From Brachionus manjavacas (taxonomy: Eukaryota > Rotifera > Eurotatoria > Ploima > Brachionidae), in contig JAHQIY010000009.1 in NCBI GenBank assembly GCA_019054805.1, forward strand, positions 62,001-126,000: a DNA stretch of 64,000 nucleotides. Reading direction: 5' to 3'. Below, in pieces: positions 32,501 to 45,300 of this stretch. The notes beneath the pieces were generated by a model that was given only the letters and a program-made list of their open reading frames with translations, searched no databases and was not told where the DNA came from. Position 1 is the stretch's first letter, and each line of letters starts with the position of its first letter. A program made the translations under genes and the position numbers.

Positions 32501-34557
32501 TAGCTTGGCACGCACAAACAATTAATAAAATATTTATTGACTTTGAATTAAAATTGAAAATTTTATCAATCTCACCATCTAAAGTAAGCAAAATTACAAT
32601 AAACAAATAAAATGGTTATTTATTTTATGTTTGGCTTATCAAAAAATTTCAATTGATTTAGTTTATAATCAAGAATTTGGAGACAATCGCTTGAGAATCA
32701 TTAATTTGAAAAATCTGAGACTTTTAAATTTTAAAGATAAGAAAAATTTGGATTTTAAAAATTCTTATATTTGAATTTAAGTTGTCATGGAAATTGTTAC
32801 TTTAATTCATACCTAGATTAAAATTGTATCTTTAATAATTTTAAACCTAAAGACTCGAATTGCACTCATTGTGCGGGCTTCAATTAATTTAATAAAAAAA
32901 AAATTGAAAATTTAAATATCAACTTCCTTTGATAAATTTATTTAAAATATTTTTAAAAATTCATTATATTTTTTAATCTGTTTAATTCGTATTTTATTAA
33001 GGTTTAACGTCAATGCTATTTTTCAATTTTGTAGATTGTTCACGATTCAATGAGAGTAAAAAATGGGAGCACTATTCTTTAGAGATTAAAATGTGTGGAT
33101 ATACAATTCAATCATTTTTGATAATTTGAGCTCATTATTTAGCAATCGATTAAATTTAAATTTTTTTCTATTTTTATTTATTTTCTTGGGAAAAGCTTAA
33201 ATAAAAGATAAAAAAAATTTAACTAATTTTTAATTTTCTTTATTTTAAATTTTGAAAATATCGATTGAAAAAAAAAATTTATTTTTAAATTCGTTTTCTT
33301 ACACAAAAATACCGGAAGATTTATGAGCGTTGTTTTTCGGATACTTGAATAAATAAACTAATGTTCAAAATTTCTTTTAATTTTTTTGTTTTAGTCTCGT
33401 TTTTGTTTTTGCATTTATGGTACAAATTTTTCCTTGAACCGAAGGATGTCATCATTTAACTCGTAGAAGATTTTATTTAGTAAGATAAGTTTGAACAACA
33501 ATTTTTTATTATTTTTTATAAAAGTCAAATAGTCACATCATATTTTAAATGTCGAAATTGAAATTCACTGATTAGAATTTTAATGACAAAATATTATTTT
33601 TTTTGAATTCCTCATACAATCAAAATAAAAATTCAAATTCCAAGTAAATTAAAAAAAGATCACGAATTTGGATGATACGTCAGTCAAATATTCTTTTTTT
33701 TATTTGATCTAGACTCGATAGCAAAATTTCGAATGAATCAAAGTTAGAAAAAATTTTTTTTTGCTGGCTTGTTAATAAAAATGTTTATTTTTCAAAAAAT
33801 ACTTATATAATATTTTCATAAAAAAATCCTTGTGAGAAGCGAATTTTGGAAAAAAACACATTGTAATTATTAATTTTTAATTTTAATGATCTCAATTGAG
33901 CAAGAAATCGGATAACTCTCTTGCTTGAATAATTGATGAGTCTTGCTTTGGCCAAAGTGTTTGTGTTCGAATTGCGTAAAATTGTGTTGATGTTTTTCAT
34001 ATTTAATGTCTTATGATTAAATTTTTTTTTATTTAATATCAAATTAGTGAAATTAGAAAAGAATTTAAGATTTAATCAGATTAGATGAGTAAATATTGAA
34101 GAAATTTGATTTTTTTTCAAATCAGCTAACTATTAGATTAATGAGGGTGTTGCAAAAAAATATAATTTAATTAAAAAAAAAATTTTATTATTTAAATAAA
34201 CTCAAGTTGATGAACATTTATATAAATATGGTGCCCAAGTCTCGGATCAGAATTATTTTGAGGAAAATCTGGATGCTGATTCGAATGGGTTGGCAGCTTA
34301 TTTTCCAAACAAAGCTTAGTTGACAGAAATTTCAGTCTTTGGTACATCATGCATGTGTCTGAAGTATTAGAGCTAATATTCGCTCTAGTTTAGGAAGCAG
34401 CAAAGATGTCTTTGTATGAAAAATCTAATAATTGGCTTCTATTTGCTAGGTTTAAATAAAATTCGGAAATAATAAGATTGACTTTGGTTGATAGTGTTTT
34501 AGATATGACTGCTTATTAATTGTGGTATATTTTAAAATTTAGATATAAAAGGCTACA
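26525..34557. other. 8-kb stretch with no supported gene
   Basis: I read both strands and found only short frames without motifs. Examples are a minus-strand 115-codon frame at 27,269-27,616 and mutually overlapping frames at 31,173-31,386. GACTT-rich stretches at 26,610-26,760 may be MITE relics. A LWHVSAIEMFSLLRSKRM-like reading at 28,585-28,640 faintly resembles a hAT C-terminus. A coding-like bit occurs at 34,220-34,320. The composition is less homopolymeric than elsewhere, which fits old decayed transposons. Confidence 0.4.
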
Positions 34558-34949
34558 ATGGTTAACAGAAAAATTGTCTTCAGAGCTTTTGTTCTGATCG
34601 CTGTTCTTTTCGCAGTCCAGTGCTATGAAAACAATTCAGACTTAATGGTAAATTAAGATTTTGTATTTTTAGAAAGCTTATTTTTTTGATTTTTATTTAG
34701 AAAGCAATAAAGAGAGGTATAATATTGAGATGCCAGGGTAATCCAGTATCTTGTTATGGAAAACGCTCGTTCAATGAAGAACAAATAAGTTCACCTGTTC
34801 TTGATAGTGAAATTGAGACGAATAGTCAAGAAAAGCAAGAATTGATTTATGAAAAATATGCTGAAAATTTGATCAAGAGTTGCAAAATGGGAAACAATAA
34901 AGACTGTAACAAAATACTCAGAATAATGTTGATGAACAACTCAAACTAA
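34558..34949 (+). CDS. Allatostatin-C-like neuropeptide precursor
   Basis: Two exons (34558-34647 and 34701-34949) join in phase 0 across a 53-nt intron (donor GTAAAT, acceptor TTTATTTAG), giving a 112-residue secreted precursor. Residues 1-22 are a signal peptide (hydrophobic RAFVLIAVLFAVQC). A Lys-Arg site then releases GIILRCQGNPVSCY followed by GKR, so the mature peptide should be C-terminally amidated with one disulfide. The Cys-x2-Asn-Pro-Val-Ser-Cys-Tyr core matches the C-x2-N-P-[IV]-S-C-[FY] signature of arthropod allatostatin C, a somatostatin-related inhibitory peptide. The rest is an acidic spacer ending in a Cys-containing segment (SCKMGNNKDC). It would act on a somatostatin/allatostatin-C-type GPCR after release from neurons. 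CCAP was considered, but it has five rather than six residues between its cysteines. Confidence 0.8.
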
Positions 34950-36158
34950 TTTTTTTTTACTTTTGAATTAAAATTTTTCCGAACTTGAATAAGAATTGAC
35001 TTTAAGCTGACCATCTGCTTAAAACGGATAAATTAGTTTAATTAAGCAGACTTATTTACTTTTTTTTATAGATTTTTTTAAATAAAATATTTTGTCTTTT
35101 ATAGACTTTTTTTAACTGCCAATTCTTAGCCAACTTCATGTCGAATGGCCTCTAAAAGTATACAATTTGATTGTTACCTTTGAGGAAAAAATCTACAAAA
35201 TTAAAGCTACCTCAATGGCCTATGTGAGAAAGAAAATAAAGCTCAAAATTCAAGTTTAGAATTTGCACTTAAAATAACATTTTTTATTAGAAGAATGAAC
35301 CATCAAAATTGAAACAAAAAACTAAAAAAAATCTGAACAATAAAAATTATATTTATTTTAAAAAGTTTAAATTTTTAACTGTACCATGATTCACTAGTCT
35401 CTGAAAAAGCTCTGCATTTCTATATATGTTTGCATATCATTAAAAAATTGTTGTTAAATTTGAATTGATATTCAAAAAAAAGTTTTTATTTAAAATTTTG
35501 GAATTAAAAAAATATCATAAAAAACTATTTTTAATTTAATTTCAAGTTCTGCCATTTAAAAAAGTTAAGAACAATAATAAAATTATAAAAAAAAATTAAT
35601 TCAATTTAAATTTAAAATTTAAATTTATTTTTATTTTTCGGCCATTTTTCCAAACAAGTGGATAATAAACACTAATCATCTCAGTAGATAGCGACTGTAG
35701 TTTTAGTTGAATTCAAATATATAAAGAAAAATAGTGCTTTCTGAGAGACAAATGAACCATGAAAATATTTAAAAATTGATTTAATTAAAAGAGATAGGAA
35801 TTTCGATACTGATTTTAATATTGATATTAGAAAATAATGATTTAATATTTATTAAATTCGATTTTAAAGCTTCATTTTTTTTTAATATAGATAATTTCAA
35901 GATTTTTTTTTTAATTTATGTGAACATAAAATTTCTTTTATCCGACACATTCCATCTTTTGTGATCAATTGAATACCGCTAATAAAATTATTTTTCAAAA
36001 TGAATAATCAAAATTACTGTAAACAAATATTGCAAATAAATTTTTTTCACTGTGAAAAATGTTTTCCCTTCTCCTTGATTTTAAAATTTTTTAATTGTTA
36101 ATCTGTAAAATGGCTAAAAATCTATGTGAAATTTTTCTAGCCATTGTACAAAAGTCAG

Positions 36159-36209
36159 TTTTAGAGACAGTTTCTTTATATTAAGAAAATTAAGAAACTG
36201 TCTCTAAAA
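36159..36209. repeat. Perfect 18-bp inverted repeat with 15-nt loop
   Basis: TTTTAGAGACAGTTTCTT (36159-36176) is followed after 15 nt by its exact reverse complement (36192-36209). It could be a small RNA hairpin precursor or a transposon remnant. It is too short to decide. Confidence 0.7.
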
Positions 36210-36862
36210 CACAGAACTAAACTAGGTAATTACGGATCAGTATGAAATCAGCAATAAAGTCATTTCTCGATTTTAAGGATATGTCACTCTATTTAAAATG
36301 ACATTTCCTTTTAAATCAAAGATTACATTTTATAAATCATAAATTTTAAAAAAAGGCCAAAAAAATGTTTTTAAAGCGATTAGAAGTGTTAATTGTGACA
36401 TGTCTTAAAAAAAAGACATGAATAATTTAGGATTGAAAATTTTCAAAAATATTCTATTTGGTTATTTAGAAGAAGAAAAAGAAGAGAAGAAAATTTTTTA
36501 AAAAATCTTAAAAGAGAAGATTGGACGCAAAATTAGTCAAAAGCTAAAAAAAAGAAAAAATTAAATTAAAATTGACTTGTTTAAAATTCTAACAACTTAT
36601 TCAAATTGATTTAAAAAAATAAATCTTTTATTTAATTATGCTTTTTTAAAATCATAACTTTGTATTTTCCTTTTTTCACAGATAAGTGTTCCCATTTAAA
36701 CAGAATTTTATTTTTTTAAATGAAGTTAATTTTTTTAAATTTTATGGAAATTTATTAAAAAATTTATAATTAAGTATATTGGATAAAAAAATGAAATCAA
36801 CTAGATACAAAATAATGTATAAAAATATTATATCCTAGTCAAAGAAATTAATTGATAGAAAA

Positions 36863-37010
36863 CTAATTAAAAAAAAAATTTAAAAAATAAAGATTTCTTC
36901 TTTTGTTGCTTCTTATTTGAACATTGTCGGCGTCAATATTATTTTTTGTAACAGCTCCTTTTTTGCTGGACGTTACACATTTTTTTGGTCTACCACGACC
37001 ACGTTTTGGC
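36863..37010 (-). CDS. Possible AT-hook exon (weak)
   Basis: On the minus strand a frame after an AG (CTGCTGTAG) reads IIQPKRGRGRPKKCVTSSKK and runs to a stop near 36,863. KRGRGRPKK is a canonical AT-hook core (RGRP flanked by basic residues) for minor-groove binding of AT-rich DNA. No start codon or upstream exon could be placed, so it may be a terminal exon, a pseudogene or chance. Confidence 0.25.
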
Positions 37011-37302
37011 TGAATTATTCTACAGCAGCATTAAAAACTTGTTCAACATTATTTATTTATTTCTCTTTTAAGGAAGTTTGTTCAGCTTATTCTATAGAAT
37101 TTTTAAAAATGCAATTTTTCAAACATAACATAAAACTACAGATGTTTCTCTTCCAATCTTTTTTTTTAAATTTAAAAATCAAGTTGAATTGAAATCTTCA
37201 AAGAATTTGTCAAAACAAATTCTTTTAGTTGAAGATAAAACAGGGCTTTTAAAAATTTATTCAAATCAATTATTTAAGAAAAAAATTTCTTTTTTAAATT
37301 TA

Positions 37303-37390
37303 AATCCGCCCGCTAAAATTCTGACCGTTTTTTAAACCGCTGGTTTAAATTTAAAGGGTTACTAAACGGGTCAACATCCGCGAAAAAAAG
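37303..37390 (-). repeat. Solitary degenerate copy of the hAT 101-bp unit
   Basis: CCGCCCGCTAAAATTCTGAC then CGTTTTTTAAACCGC and ACTAAACGGGTCAA follow the order of the right-array unit of the hAT element at 18-19.4 kb, with many substitutions. It is the only such sequence in the surrounding DNA, so it probably marks an old related insertion. Confidence 0.55.
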
Positions 37391-40300
37391 TTTTCTTATG
37401 TTTTTGAGAGTATGATTTATTTACTGCAGATTCATTGAAGTTTTGATTGTTTGTTGGTTCAATTTATTCTAAACCACTTTCCAAATCATGTTTCAAGAAA
37501 TGCAAAAAGCTAAAAAAAAACATGATGTTTTTATAATTATGTGTTTGTAGCAGAAGATTACGATTAAAAAAAATAAAAATTAGTCTTTTCAATGTCTTCA
37601 AGAGGACAGAAATTCATTGTGATAGTAAAAACTTGCAATTATAGCAATAAATACTTTTTTTATTGAATAATGTTTTTTTTTTATTAAATCATAATTGTCC
37701 AAAAAACTCTGTGAATAAAAAAAGTCCGGACTTCGACTTTAATTTTAATGACTCTAAAAAATACAAATAACCATCATCTTAGATTTAAAATCTTTAGTAA
37801 AATTCACTTAAAAAACCTAGAGTTGTTTAAAGTCTCAATTATATTCAATAAATTTAAATTTTTTTAAAGCCAATTCTCAATTCTTACTATCACCCTAGAA
37901 TTCAATTTGACAGTCAAATTTTGATCATTACATGAAATACATGGAACAATTAAAATTATATTTGCTGTGATCCCCACGGCAATAAAGTAAAGCTAAGATT
38001 TTGACTTAAGCTTGTGACTTTCATGATCTTAGTCTTTATTGTAAAGGTTACTCATTTCTGATAGTGACGATCGCTTTACTTTTTGAAAAATGCTCTGAAT
38101 ACTATTTTTGAAAAGTTTCAAATGAATTTTTTTTTAATTTTAAAACATCTGGGAGTGATGAAATCGACTGCATATTCGAACCGATATTTGAGCAAAAAAA
38201 TTTTTAAACTATATTTAAATATTATTTCATTTTAATTCAGAAATTGAATCTCTAAAAAATTCGAATTAAAATTTGAAAAAAAATTTTTGATTATAAAACC
38301 GATTATAATAAATATTTGGTTTTGTAATTGAAATAATTAAAAAATTAAAAAATTATTGAAAAACAAAAAATTTAAAGGAAAATGTTGATTAAAAAAATTT
38401 TCAAAAAGAAAACTGAGTTTAAGTGCTATTTGGATACCAATATCTAAGTCAGATTTTGAGCATTCAGCAAAACTCCTCTAAAATTTTTTAAAATTTTCTT
38501 GACTTATTTGATTAAGATTTCCTTTTATATAAACACAATTCTCGACATAAAAAAAATTCTCCTAATGGAAATGACAATGTAAGAGTACAAAAAACTCAAA
38601 TTTATTTATTTATTCCATTTAATTTAAGCAGAATAATATTTATTGTAAATAGAGAATAGATAATAAATAAAATAAAAAAAAATATAAAAAAAATATAAAA
38701 AAATTCAATTTTTTAAAAAAATCTATCTTTAGGTAGTCTTTTAATATAGTTTAAAAACTTTAGTAGTGAGCGCAAAATGAAAATATAATAAAAAATCAAA
38801 CAGCTTTATTTTATATTTTTTCAAAAACTTAACAGGCTCAATATTTAAAAAAACACTATAGTGTGCCTGTTTAACTCTTCATCTAAGCTTTTTAGACTGA
38901 TCATCTGTCTTTAAAAACAAATAATAAACTGTCCGCTTATAAAACATAACAAATGATAAAATAGTCATAAAAACAAAAAATAATTGAATTTTAAATAAAT
39001 ATTTAAGTTATTAAGTTTTTCAAATATTTTATTCAAATTTTAATATTTTTGATTTTTTAGTTAATTTTAATTTAATTTCAAATCGGTTCAATTTTTTGTG
39101 TTTGAATTACAAAATGTATCCACTGTTGAAATAAGATTGTAAAACCTCGATGTTTCAAATATTTTTTTCAGTTTCAAAAAAAAACAATTTTAAGTTAATA
39201 TTGCAAACATTTTCATATTTGAAATTAAACTCTTTGGTGAAATAGAATGAGTTTAATTTTTGTTTAGAAATTTGAAAAAATATTAAAAATTCTTTTTTAA
39301 CTTTTAAACAACTCATTTATTTATTTTTTACCGAGAAATGCTCCTTCAAAATAAAAATATTTGAAAAAACTAAAAATAAAGTTAAATAATATAATATAAA
39401 ACAAAATGAATAAAAAGAAAAAAAATTAAAAAAAAATTAAATCATTCAGATTTAAGTTTTTATTCAGTCGTAGAAAAACTGGATCTAGTCGGTTAGGTGA
39501 ACCATAGTTCACTTATTATCCGAAAAATTCTTGTTCTCAGGTTTTGTGAACTATTGATTTTGTTCAAAATAGAATTAGGGTGAACCAAAACAGAATTAGA
39601 CGAACAATTTTTAGATTATGTGAACAAATTGAATAAAGCTATCTAATAGAAAGCCTAATTCTCGAAACTATTTAATAGTCAATAATTATTTGATTTTTAA
39701 TTTGATGGAGCTTTAGAAATAGCTTAGCATTTGCTCTGATCTGGTTGACTTGGAATTACTCTTTCAACAATCTCGAATACCCAAATGTGCTCTCTACTTG
39801 AATCTTTGCCTTTAAGCATAATTAATTTGAATGGGCGTCTCAAATATGCATTCTCTAGTACCGTGTAAAATATTGAGTAATATCATTAAGAACTTTTTTA
39901 TATCAACGAATTTGCGCTCTGAGACAAAATCTAGATATTTAATATTTAAATAATTAGAAAATAGAAAAAATTTAAATAAAAAAATGTAATATTACCTAAA
40001 TTTCAACGAATTTTAAATTTTTACTTTTCTTGTTTTTGCTAAGCCTAAAAAGATTATCCAAACCATGATTAATTTAGTATTAATTCTAAGGATCTATTTA
40101 TTGTAAAAAAAAAAAAATGGAAAAAAATATCAAAATATTTTAAATTTTTAGCCTTTGAATCTTCTAATTGTGTTGAATTTGTCTCGAGTTTGACAGTTGT
40201 TCAAAATAATAAAATAAACAAATAAATAATTAAAAAATTGAAAAAAAAATTCTAAGCTCTTTAAAAACACTTCATTTTTTGTGAAAAATAAATATTAACA

Positions 40301-40614
40301 AATTGTTTTTATTTAAAATTATGAGTGCACGGGTACATTTTTGGATTTAATATAATGTGTTAAATTTTAAGGTAAACTCTGCAAAAGGCTGCAAAAAAAT
40401 AACTTAAATAAAATTGTATAATTTAAATAGTGTGCACTCTGAAATGTACATTTTGATATCGCAGAGAATACCTTAAGATAAAAATAAAATAAAAAAAATA
40501 TAATATATATAACTTTTTTATCAGTTAAATTTTTACAAAATTTCACAAAGGCTAGATTTAAACATATTTTTGTAATCAATTGAGAAAATATTTTTTGTTT
40601 AATATATTATTTTG
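37391..40614. other. AT-rich intergenic DNA
   Basis: No gene found. AGTCCGGACTTCGACTTT at 37,720-37,740 and TAGAGTTGTTTAAAGTC near 37,817 resemble parts of the CAGAGTTG MITE family. About 115 bp at the right end (40,500-40,614) recur, inverted, at the very end of the window. Confidence 0.4.
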
Positions 40615-40763
40615 GGGGCTGATCAATTTCATGACCGGTCGGTCTTATTTAACGCCATTTAATTTCTACACCAGTTGGTCTCAAAATTTATTTGAGAAAA
40701 AAAAATTTAATTAATTGTAGTTAAATTTTATATTTAAAAAATTTATATTAATATAGTTAAAAC

Positions 40764-41926
40764 TAGTGATGTTATTTGGATTGACGTTATTCAAAATTTG
40801 TTTAAATTTCGTTCAAATTTTAGACAATTTTATTTAAATATTGAATTCAAACAAAATTAAATTTAACTTGGAATAACAAATGAATTTTTATTTGATTCCA
40901 AAGTTTGAATAAATGAATGATTCAATTACTAAAACCAAATAAAAAAAAATTTAATTAAGGAAAAAAATTAATTATATATTTGAATTTTAAAATCGAATTA
41001 ATTTAAAAAGAAAAAAACGAATCAAATAAAAAATTGTCTAATAAATATTTTTTAAAAATTTTAATACAATACACTTTAAACTCTCTTGAATTACTATAAT
41101 TTTGTCTAATTTGTCTGGCGACAATCTGTTGCGTCAAGAGTATTACCTGTATGTGAAAAAAGCTGTCCCGCCTGAACTGATGTAGCTGGAATGCAAAATA
41201 GATGTTGCACAACATGATAAAGAATAGGATAAGACTTATGGTTCTGTTGCCAATACTCGAGTGGCTGAACATTCTTTGAAGGCTCAGAATTATACCGTAC
41301 AATTTCTAAATCTACTTGGTCCATTTCTTCATCAAAGTCACTGTTTTCATTTATTTCAATGTTTTCTAAATATTCCGGGTGGGTGATTTTAATATGATCA
41401 AGCGTATTTTTTTTGAACCAGAATATATATATTTAGTTATACAATAATTACAAAAAAGGTATACTTGACCATCTAAATCTACTTGTCTCGAATGAGTATG
41501 AACTGGAGAACTTTTCTTATAATTGCGTTTTTTTGATTGTGTGGTACACGGCGTGATATTTAAAGGCAGTTGACCAGAACTAGGAGTTTCCATCATTTAG
41601 TATTTTATTAATTATATTCAAGAATTTAACTTTAATTTAAACAAATAATAAATCACTTTTTCAAATTACAAAAATTTTTTTTGTGCATTTAGTCAAATTT
41701 TAGGCAATTTGCACATTTGATTTCTTTTTTAACTGATTTTTGTATTCAAATAAAAAAATAATTTGTCTTTTAAATTTGGATCATATTTTATTTGAATAAT
41801 TAACTTAATTTAAAAAAAAATTTTAGTTTCTAATTAAGATATTTAAAAATTCGAATTTTTGGTTTAAATAAAATAATTTTTCGAATCTGATTTATCCGAA
41901 TAAAAATTGTTCAAATAACATCACTA
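40764..41926 (-). mobile_element. Non-autonomous hAT deletion derivative (copy A)
   Basis: The ends are TAGTGATGTTATTTG and, inverted, CAAATAACATCACTA. An 8-bp duplication GTTAAAAC/GTAAAAAC (7 of 8) flanks it at 40756-40763 and 41927-41934. At 1,163 bp it holds only the start and end of a transposase gene on the minus strand. It sits inside the MITE at 40615-42258. Confidence 0.8.
41106..41596 (-). pseudogene. BED-finger/hATC remnant of a hAT transposase (copy A)
   Basis: From an ATG at 41596 the first part has a BED-type finger core (a VYLFCNYCITKYIYSGSKK stretch, with HIKITHPEY-like sequence in the next frame). An acidic linker follows, then the hATC-like PATSVQAGQLFSHTGNTL. The catalytic domain is missing. 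An A-run frameshift near 41,400 and a 7-bp deletion relative to copy B (the loss that turns LWDRR into LDATD) break it further. It could bind transposon ends but cannot catalyse transposition. Confidence 0.65.
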
Positions 41927-42372
41927 GTAAAAACTACTTAATCATGATTTTGCTTTAAGTCATAACAGGATAAAAAACTTGAAAAATTTACAAGAATATG
42001 ATTATGATAATGGAATAGAAAATAAAGTAGTTGAATTTGAATTAGTTTTAAGATCAAGTCAAGATGAAGACAAAGATAATGATGTCCAATTAGTTTCATG
42101 ATTAAGTAGTTTTAACTATATTAATATAAATTTTTTAAATATAAAATTTAACAATAATAAATTAAATTTTTTTTTACGCAAATAAATTTTGAGACTAACT
42201 GGCCTATAAATTGAATGGCATTAAATAAGACCGACTGGTCATGAAATTGATCAGCCCCGAATTTTTCCAGTAAGGAAAATCCGTGTTTTGCTATTCTTAG
42301 CACAAATAAAAATTAGGAACAAATTCTTTATTAATTTACTTTACATTTTTGTGTAAAGTAAATGATAAAATT

Positions 42373-45300
42373 TTATTTATTTTTTAAACTTTTTAAAATA
42401 AGTTCACCCTCTTGGTAATATTTATCAGCTTCGGTTTCCTGTCCATTTTTGTAATAACATAGTGCTAGATTCTTCAAACTAACAACTAAATCCAAGTGAT
42501 CATTTTCGTCAACTAGTTTCCTCATTTTAATTGCTTGTTCACAGTAGTGAAGAGCATTTTTGTAATCTTCTAGCTTCAAGTGACAAACACCAATATTGTT
42601 CAAATATGATGACAGCTCAATATTTGTCTTATCAGTGTCTGTATCAACATCATAATTGACTGCATTTAATTGAAAGTCATAGGCTTTTTCATAAAAAGCT
42701 AACGATTCCTTAAACTGGCTCTTTTTGGATAAACAAAATCCGATGCTGTTTGAAATCTTGGCCAGCTCAGACTCGTCTTTTTCATTTATTTCTTTTTCAT
42801 CCAAAATTCTCAACGACTTCTTATAATAAATTAAAGCCTTATCGACATTATCAAGATTAAAATAGCAATGAGCCAAATTAAACATACATTTGTACATGTC
42901 CTTATTTTTGCCGAAATGAGCCTCGATCTCTAAATAAACATCAATTGCTTTTTCTAGTTTATTCAATTTAAGATAACAACCAGCCATGTAGTTCAAGCAG
43001 TCACAAAGAATGGGCCGCTCTGCTATTTTGTTTTTGTACAGCCGTTTATACATGTCAAACGATTTCTGAAAGAAATCTACACCTTTTTCATCATTATTCA
43101 ATTGTGTGTAGCATTGGGCCAGAAAATAAAGAGATTGTGCCCGCTGAAAGTTGTCTCCTGGCTGATCAGCTGCTCTATTCAATAAATTAACACTTTCGTT
43201 TATTTTCTCCAAATAAAAGTTGCATATGCCTAGATTACTAATTGAACAATCGACTAGACTTTTGTCTATGCCGTTGGACAAAACCAAAATGTTGTGAATT
43301 TCTTGGGAAATTTTCAAGATTAATTCAAAAATTTTTTTGTCTGAAAGCGTCGTCGTTAAAAATGAATTGATCATTTTGAGAACGTTTTTAATATAGGCAA
43401 AGTTTTCTTTAACAATTTCATACAAATGCTCCAAAAATTCATCATTTAAATCTTCGTTGTTGGCTTCAATATTTTCCTTTAAATTTTTGAGAATAAATTC
43501 AATAAGCTTATTTAAATATTGCTTTTTTTCATTGACAGTGTCGAATATTTTCTTGATCTCGTTTCTAATCAGTCTGTGCATGCTGAGACACTTTTCTTTT
43601 TTGTGCACGTCAATGATTCCGATATTGCTTAGTTTCATTATGCAATCGGTTATTTTGGAGCTTCGCTCCGTTTTGCTCTCCATTTGGCAAATGTCTTTTA
43701 CAATGAGCACATTGATTCGCTTCGGATTCATAAATGAAAAATATTTTAGCATCTCGGTTTGATCAGGGTCAAGTGTTCGAAAGACGTACTCAAAAATTTG
43801 AAAGTCGTCTCTGTTTAGCAAATTTTTCAAGTCATCAGTTATGTAATTTTCGAGTAAATACTTGATGTTTATTTCCAGCGTTTTAGGCAAGATCTCGATT
43901 TCGTTCTGTTCATTTTTGATTCCTATTTTGGATATGATTGAATTTTTGATTTCTTTATTGATCAGGGCTTCCTCGTTATGCAAGTTTACGTAATCAATGG
44001 CCTCTTTTTTGTCGAAGAATTTCACTTCTATACTTTTAAATGTGCGATTAAAATCCTTGTTTCGTGTAGTGATCAAAATTTTGATTTTTTCGTTGTGCAT
44101 AAAATCACAAACCTCTTTCTGGATGGCATCAAACAACTCTACGTTGTCGAAAATAAACAAAACAAGTGATTCCTGTTGCAAAAGTTTAACACAGGCTATT
44201 TCACTTAGCTTGTCATAATCCACCGATCTAAAGTCTGTGGTGTATTCGTCTAGGAAATTGAGCAAAAATTTGTGATAACTATTCAAAAATTGAAATTTGT
44301 CCTCGGACTCAAAGAATCGTACACGGCCACTTTGCAAAAATCGAAAGCCAAACTCTTTGGCCAGCAGCGACTTGCCGGTGCCTGGCTTACCATACAAGTA
44401 AATCACACTATTCTCGTAAAATAACTCTGTTAATTCTTCTAATATGTTTTTGCGCCTAACAAACGCTCTCCTAATTCCCAAATTGTGAGCAAAATTGAGA
44501 TTAGTTATTGAATTGTTGCGAAATATGATCTCGCGTATGTCCTCTCTGCTAATTGACAAAATCCTCAGTATGCTTTCTCTGAGTTTCTCAAAATGGAACT
44601 GCTCGTTTCTAATACGGATCACATAGATGACCTTTTCTTTTACATTCACATTCTCAATTTCGTAAAAGTCTCTTAAAGAGGCCAAATGATTGCGAACAAT
44701 CTTGGATTTAACATTTTTATAGTGTGAGCCACGCTTTAGGTGATACAAAATCCAGTCCACATTTCTCGAATAATCATCGCTTAGATTCAAAAGGAGCGAC
44801 TCTACTTTTCTCTTGCGCACCGGTATGTAGTTGCTGTTGTAGAAAAGGGAAAATTTCTCCTCGATTTTTCTCTCCAAATTTTTGTCAGTTGATGTGGACT
44901 TTTGTTTCTGCGAGCTGGCATAGTTTTTTTTTATGTACTCATTGTTGACCACAATTTGATTTATTTCGTCTTCTCTTTTAAAGAAGAGCGAATTGTTGCA
45001 AAACTTCAAGTCCAAATTGTCTTTGAAGTATTCGATCATGACACAAATGAGCACATGGATAGCTGGAGTAAAGCCTTCCATTAAGCTCTGAGTCAATTTG
45101 GCCGTTATTTTTCTAGTCACCAATTGGATCGGCTTTGAAACAATCTCTATTTGATTTAGAAATGGAATCATTTCCAACAGATTTTCAAACGTTTTGTCGA
45201 CTAGGTCTTTTAGATTTTCTTTTATATTCTTGTAAAAGTCTATCTTAATCAAAGGCCAGCTTAGCATTTGACAATAGCTTTTGGCCGACTCTGTCACCGG

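Larger units (their letters stand above)
34950..37302. other. AT-rich intergenic DNA with a hairpin and a possible AT-hook reading
   Basis: No gene is supported. It holds a perfect 18-bp hairpin (36159-36209), a smaller hairpin at about 36,400 (CATGTCTT/AAGACATG) and a minus-strand AT-hook-like frame at 36,863-37,010, listed separately. Confidence 0.4.
40615..42258. mobile_element. MITE with roughly 150-bp inverted repeats, carrying a nested hAT
   Basis: The left end begins GGGGCTGATCAATTTCATGA. The right end is its inverse, and similarity extends through GACCxGTCGGTCTTATTTAA to GTTAAAAC at the insertion point (40,763), about 150 bp. Beyond the nested element, ACTACTTAATCATGAT near 41,935 pairs with ATGATTAAGTAGT near 42,100, so the empty element would be an almost complete foldback of about 480 bp. 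I could not define a target duplication. Confidence 0.7.

Noticed and set aside
33803..34042. Minus-strand 79-codon basic frame
   Set aside because: Lys/Asn-rich composition follows from AT richness; no domain or splice evidence.
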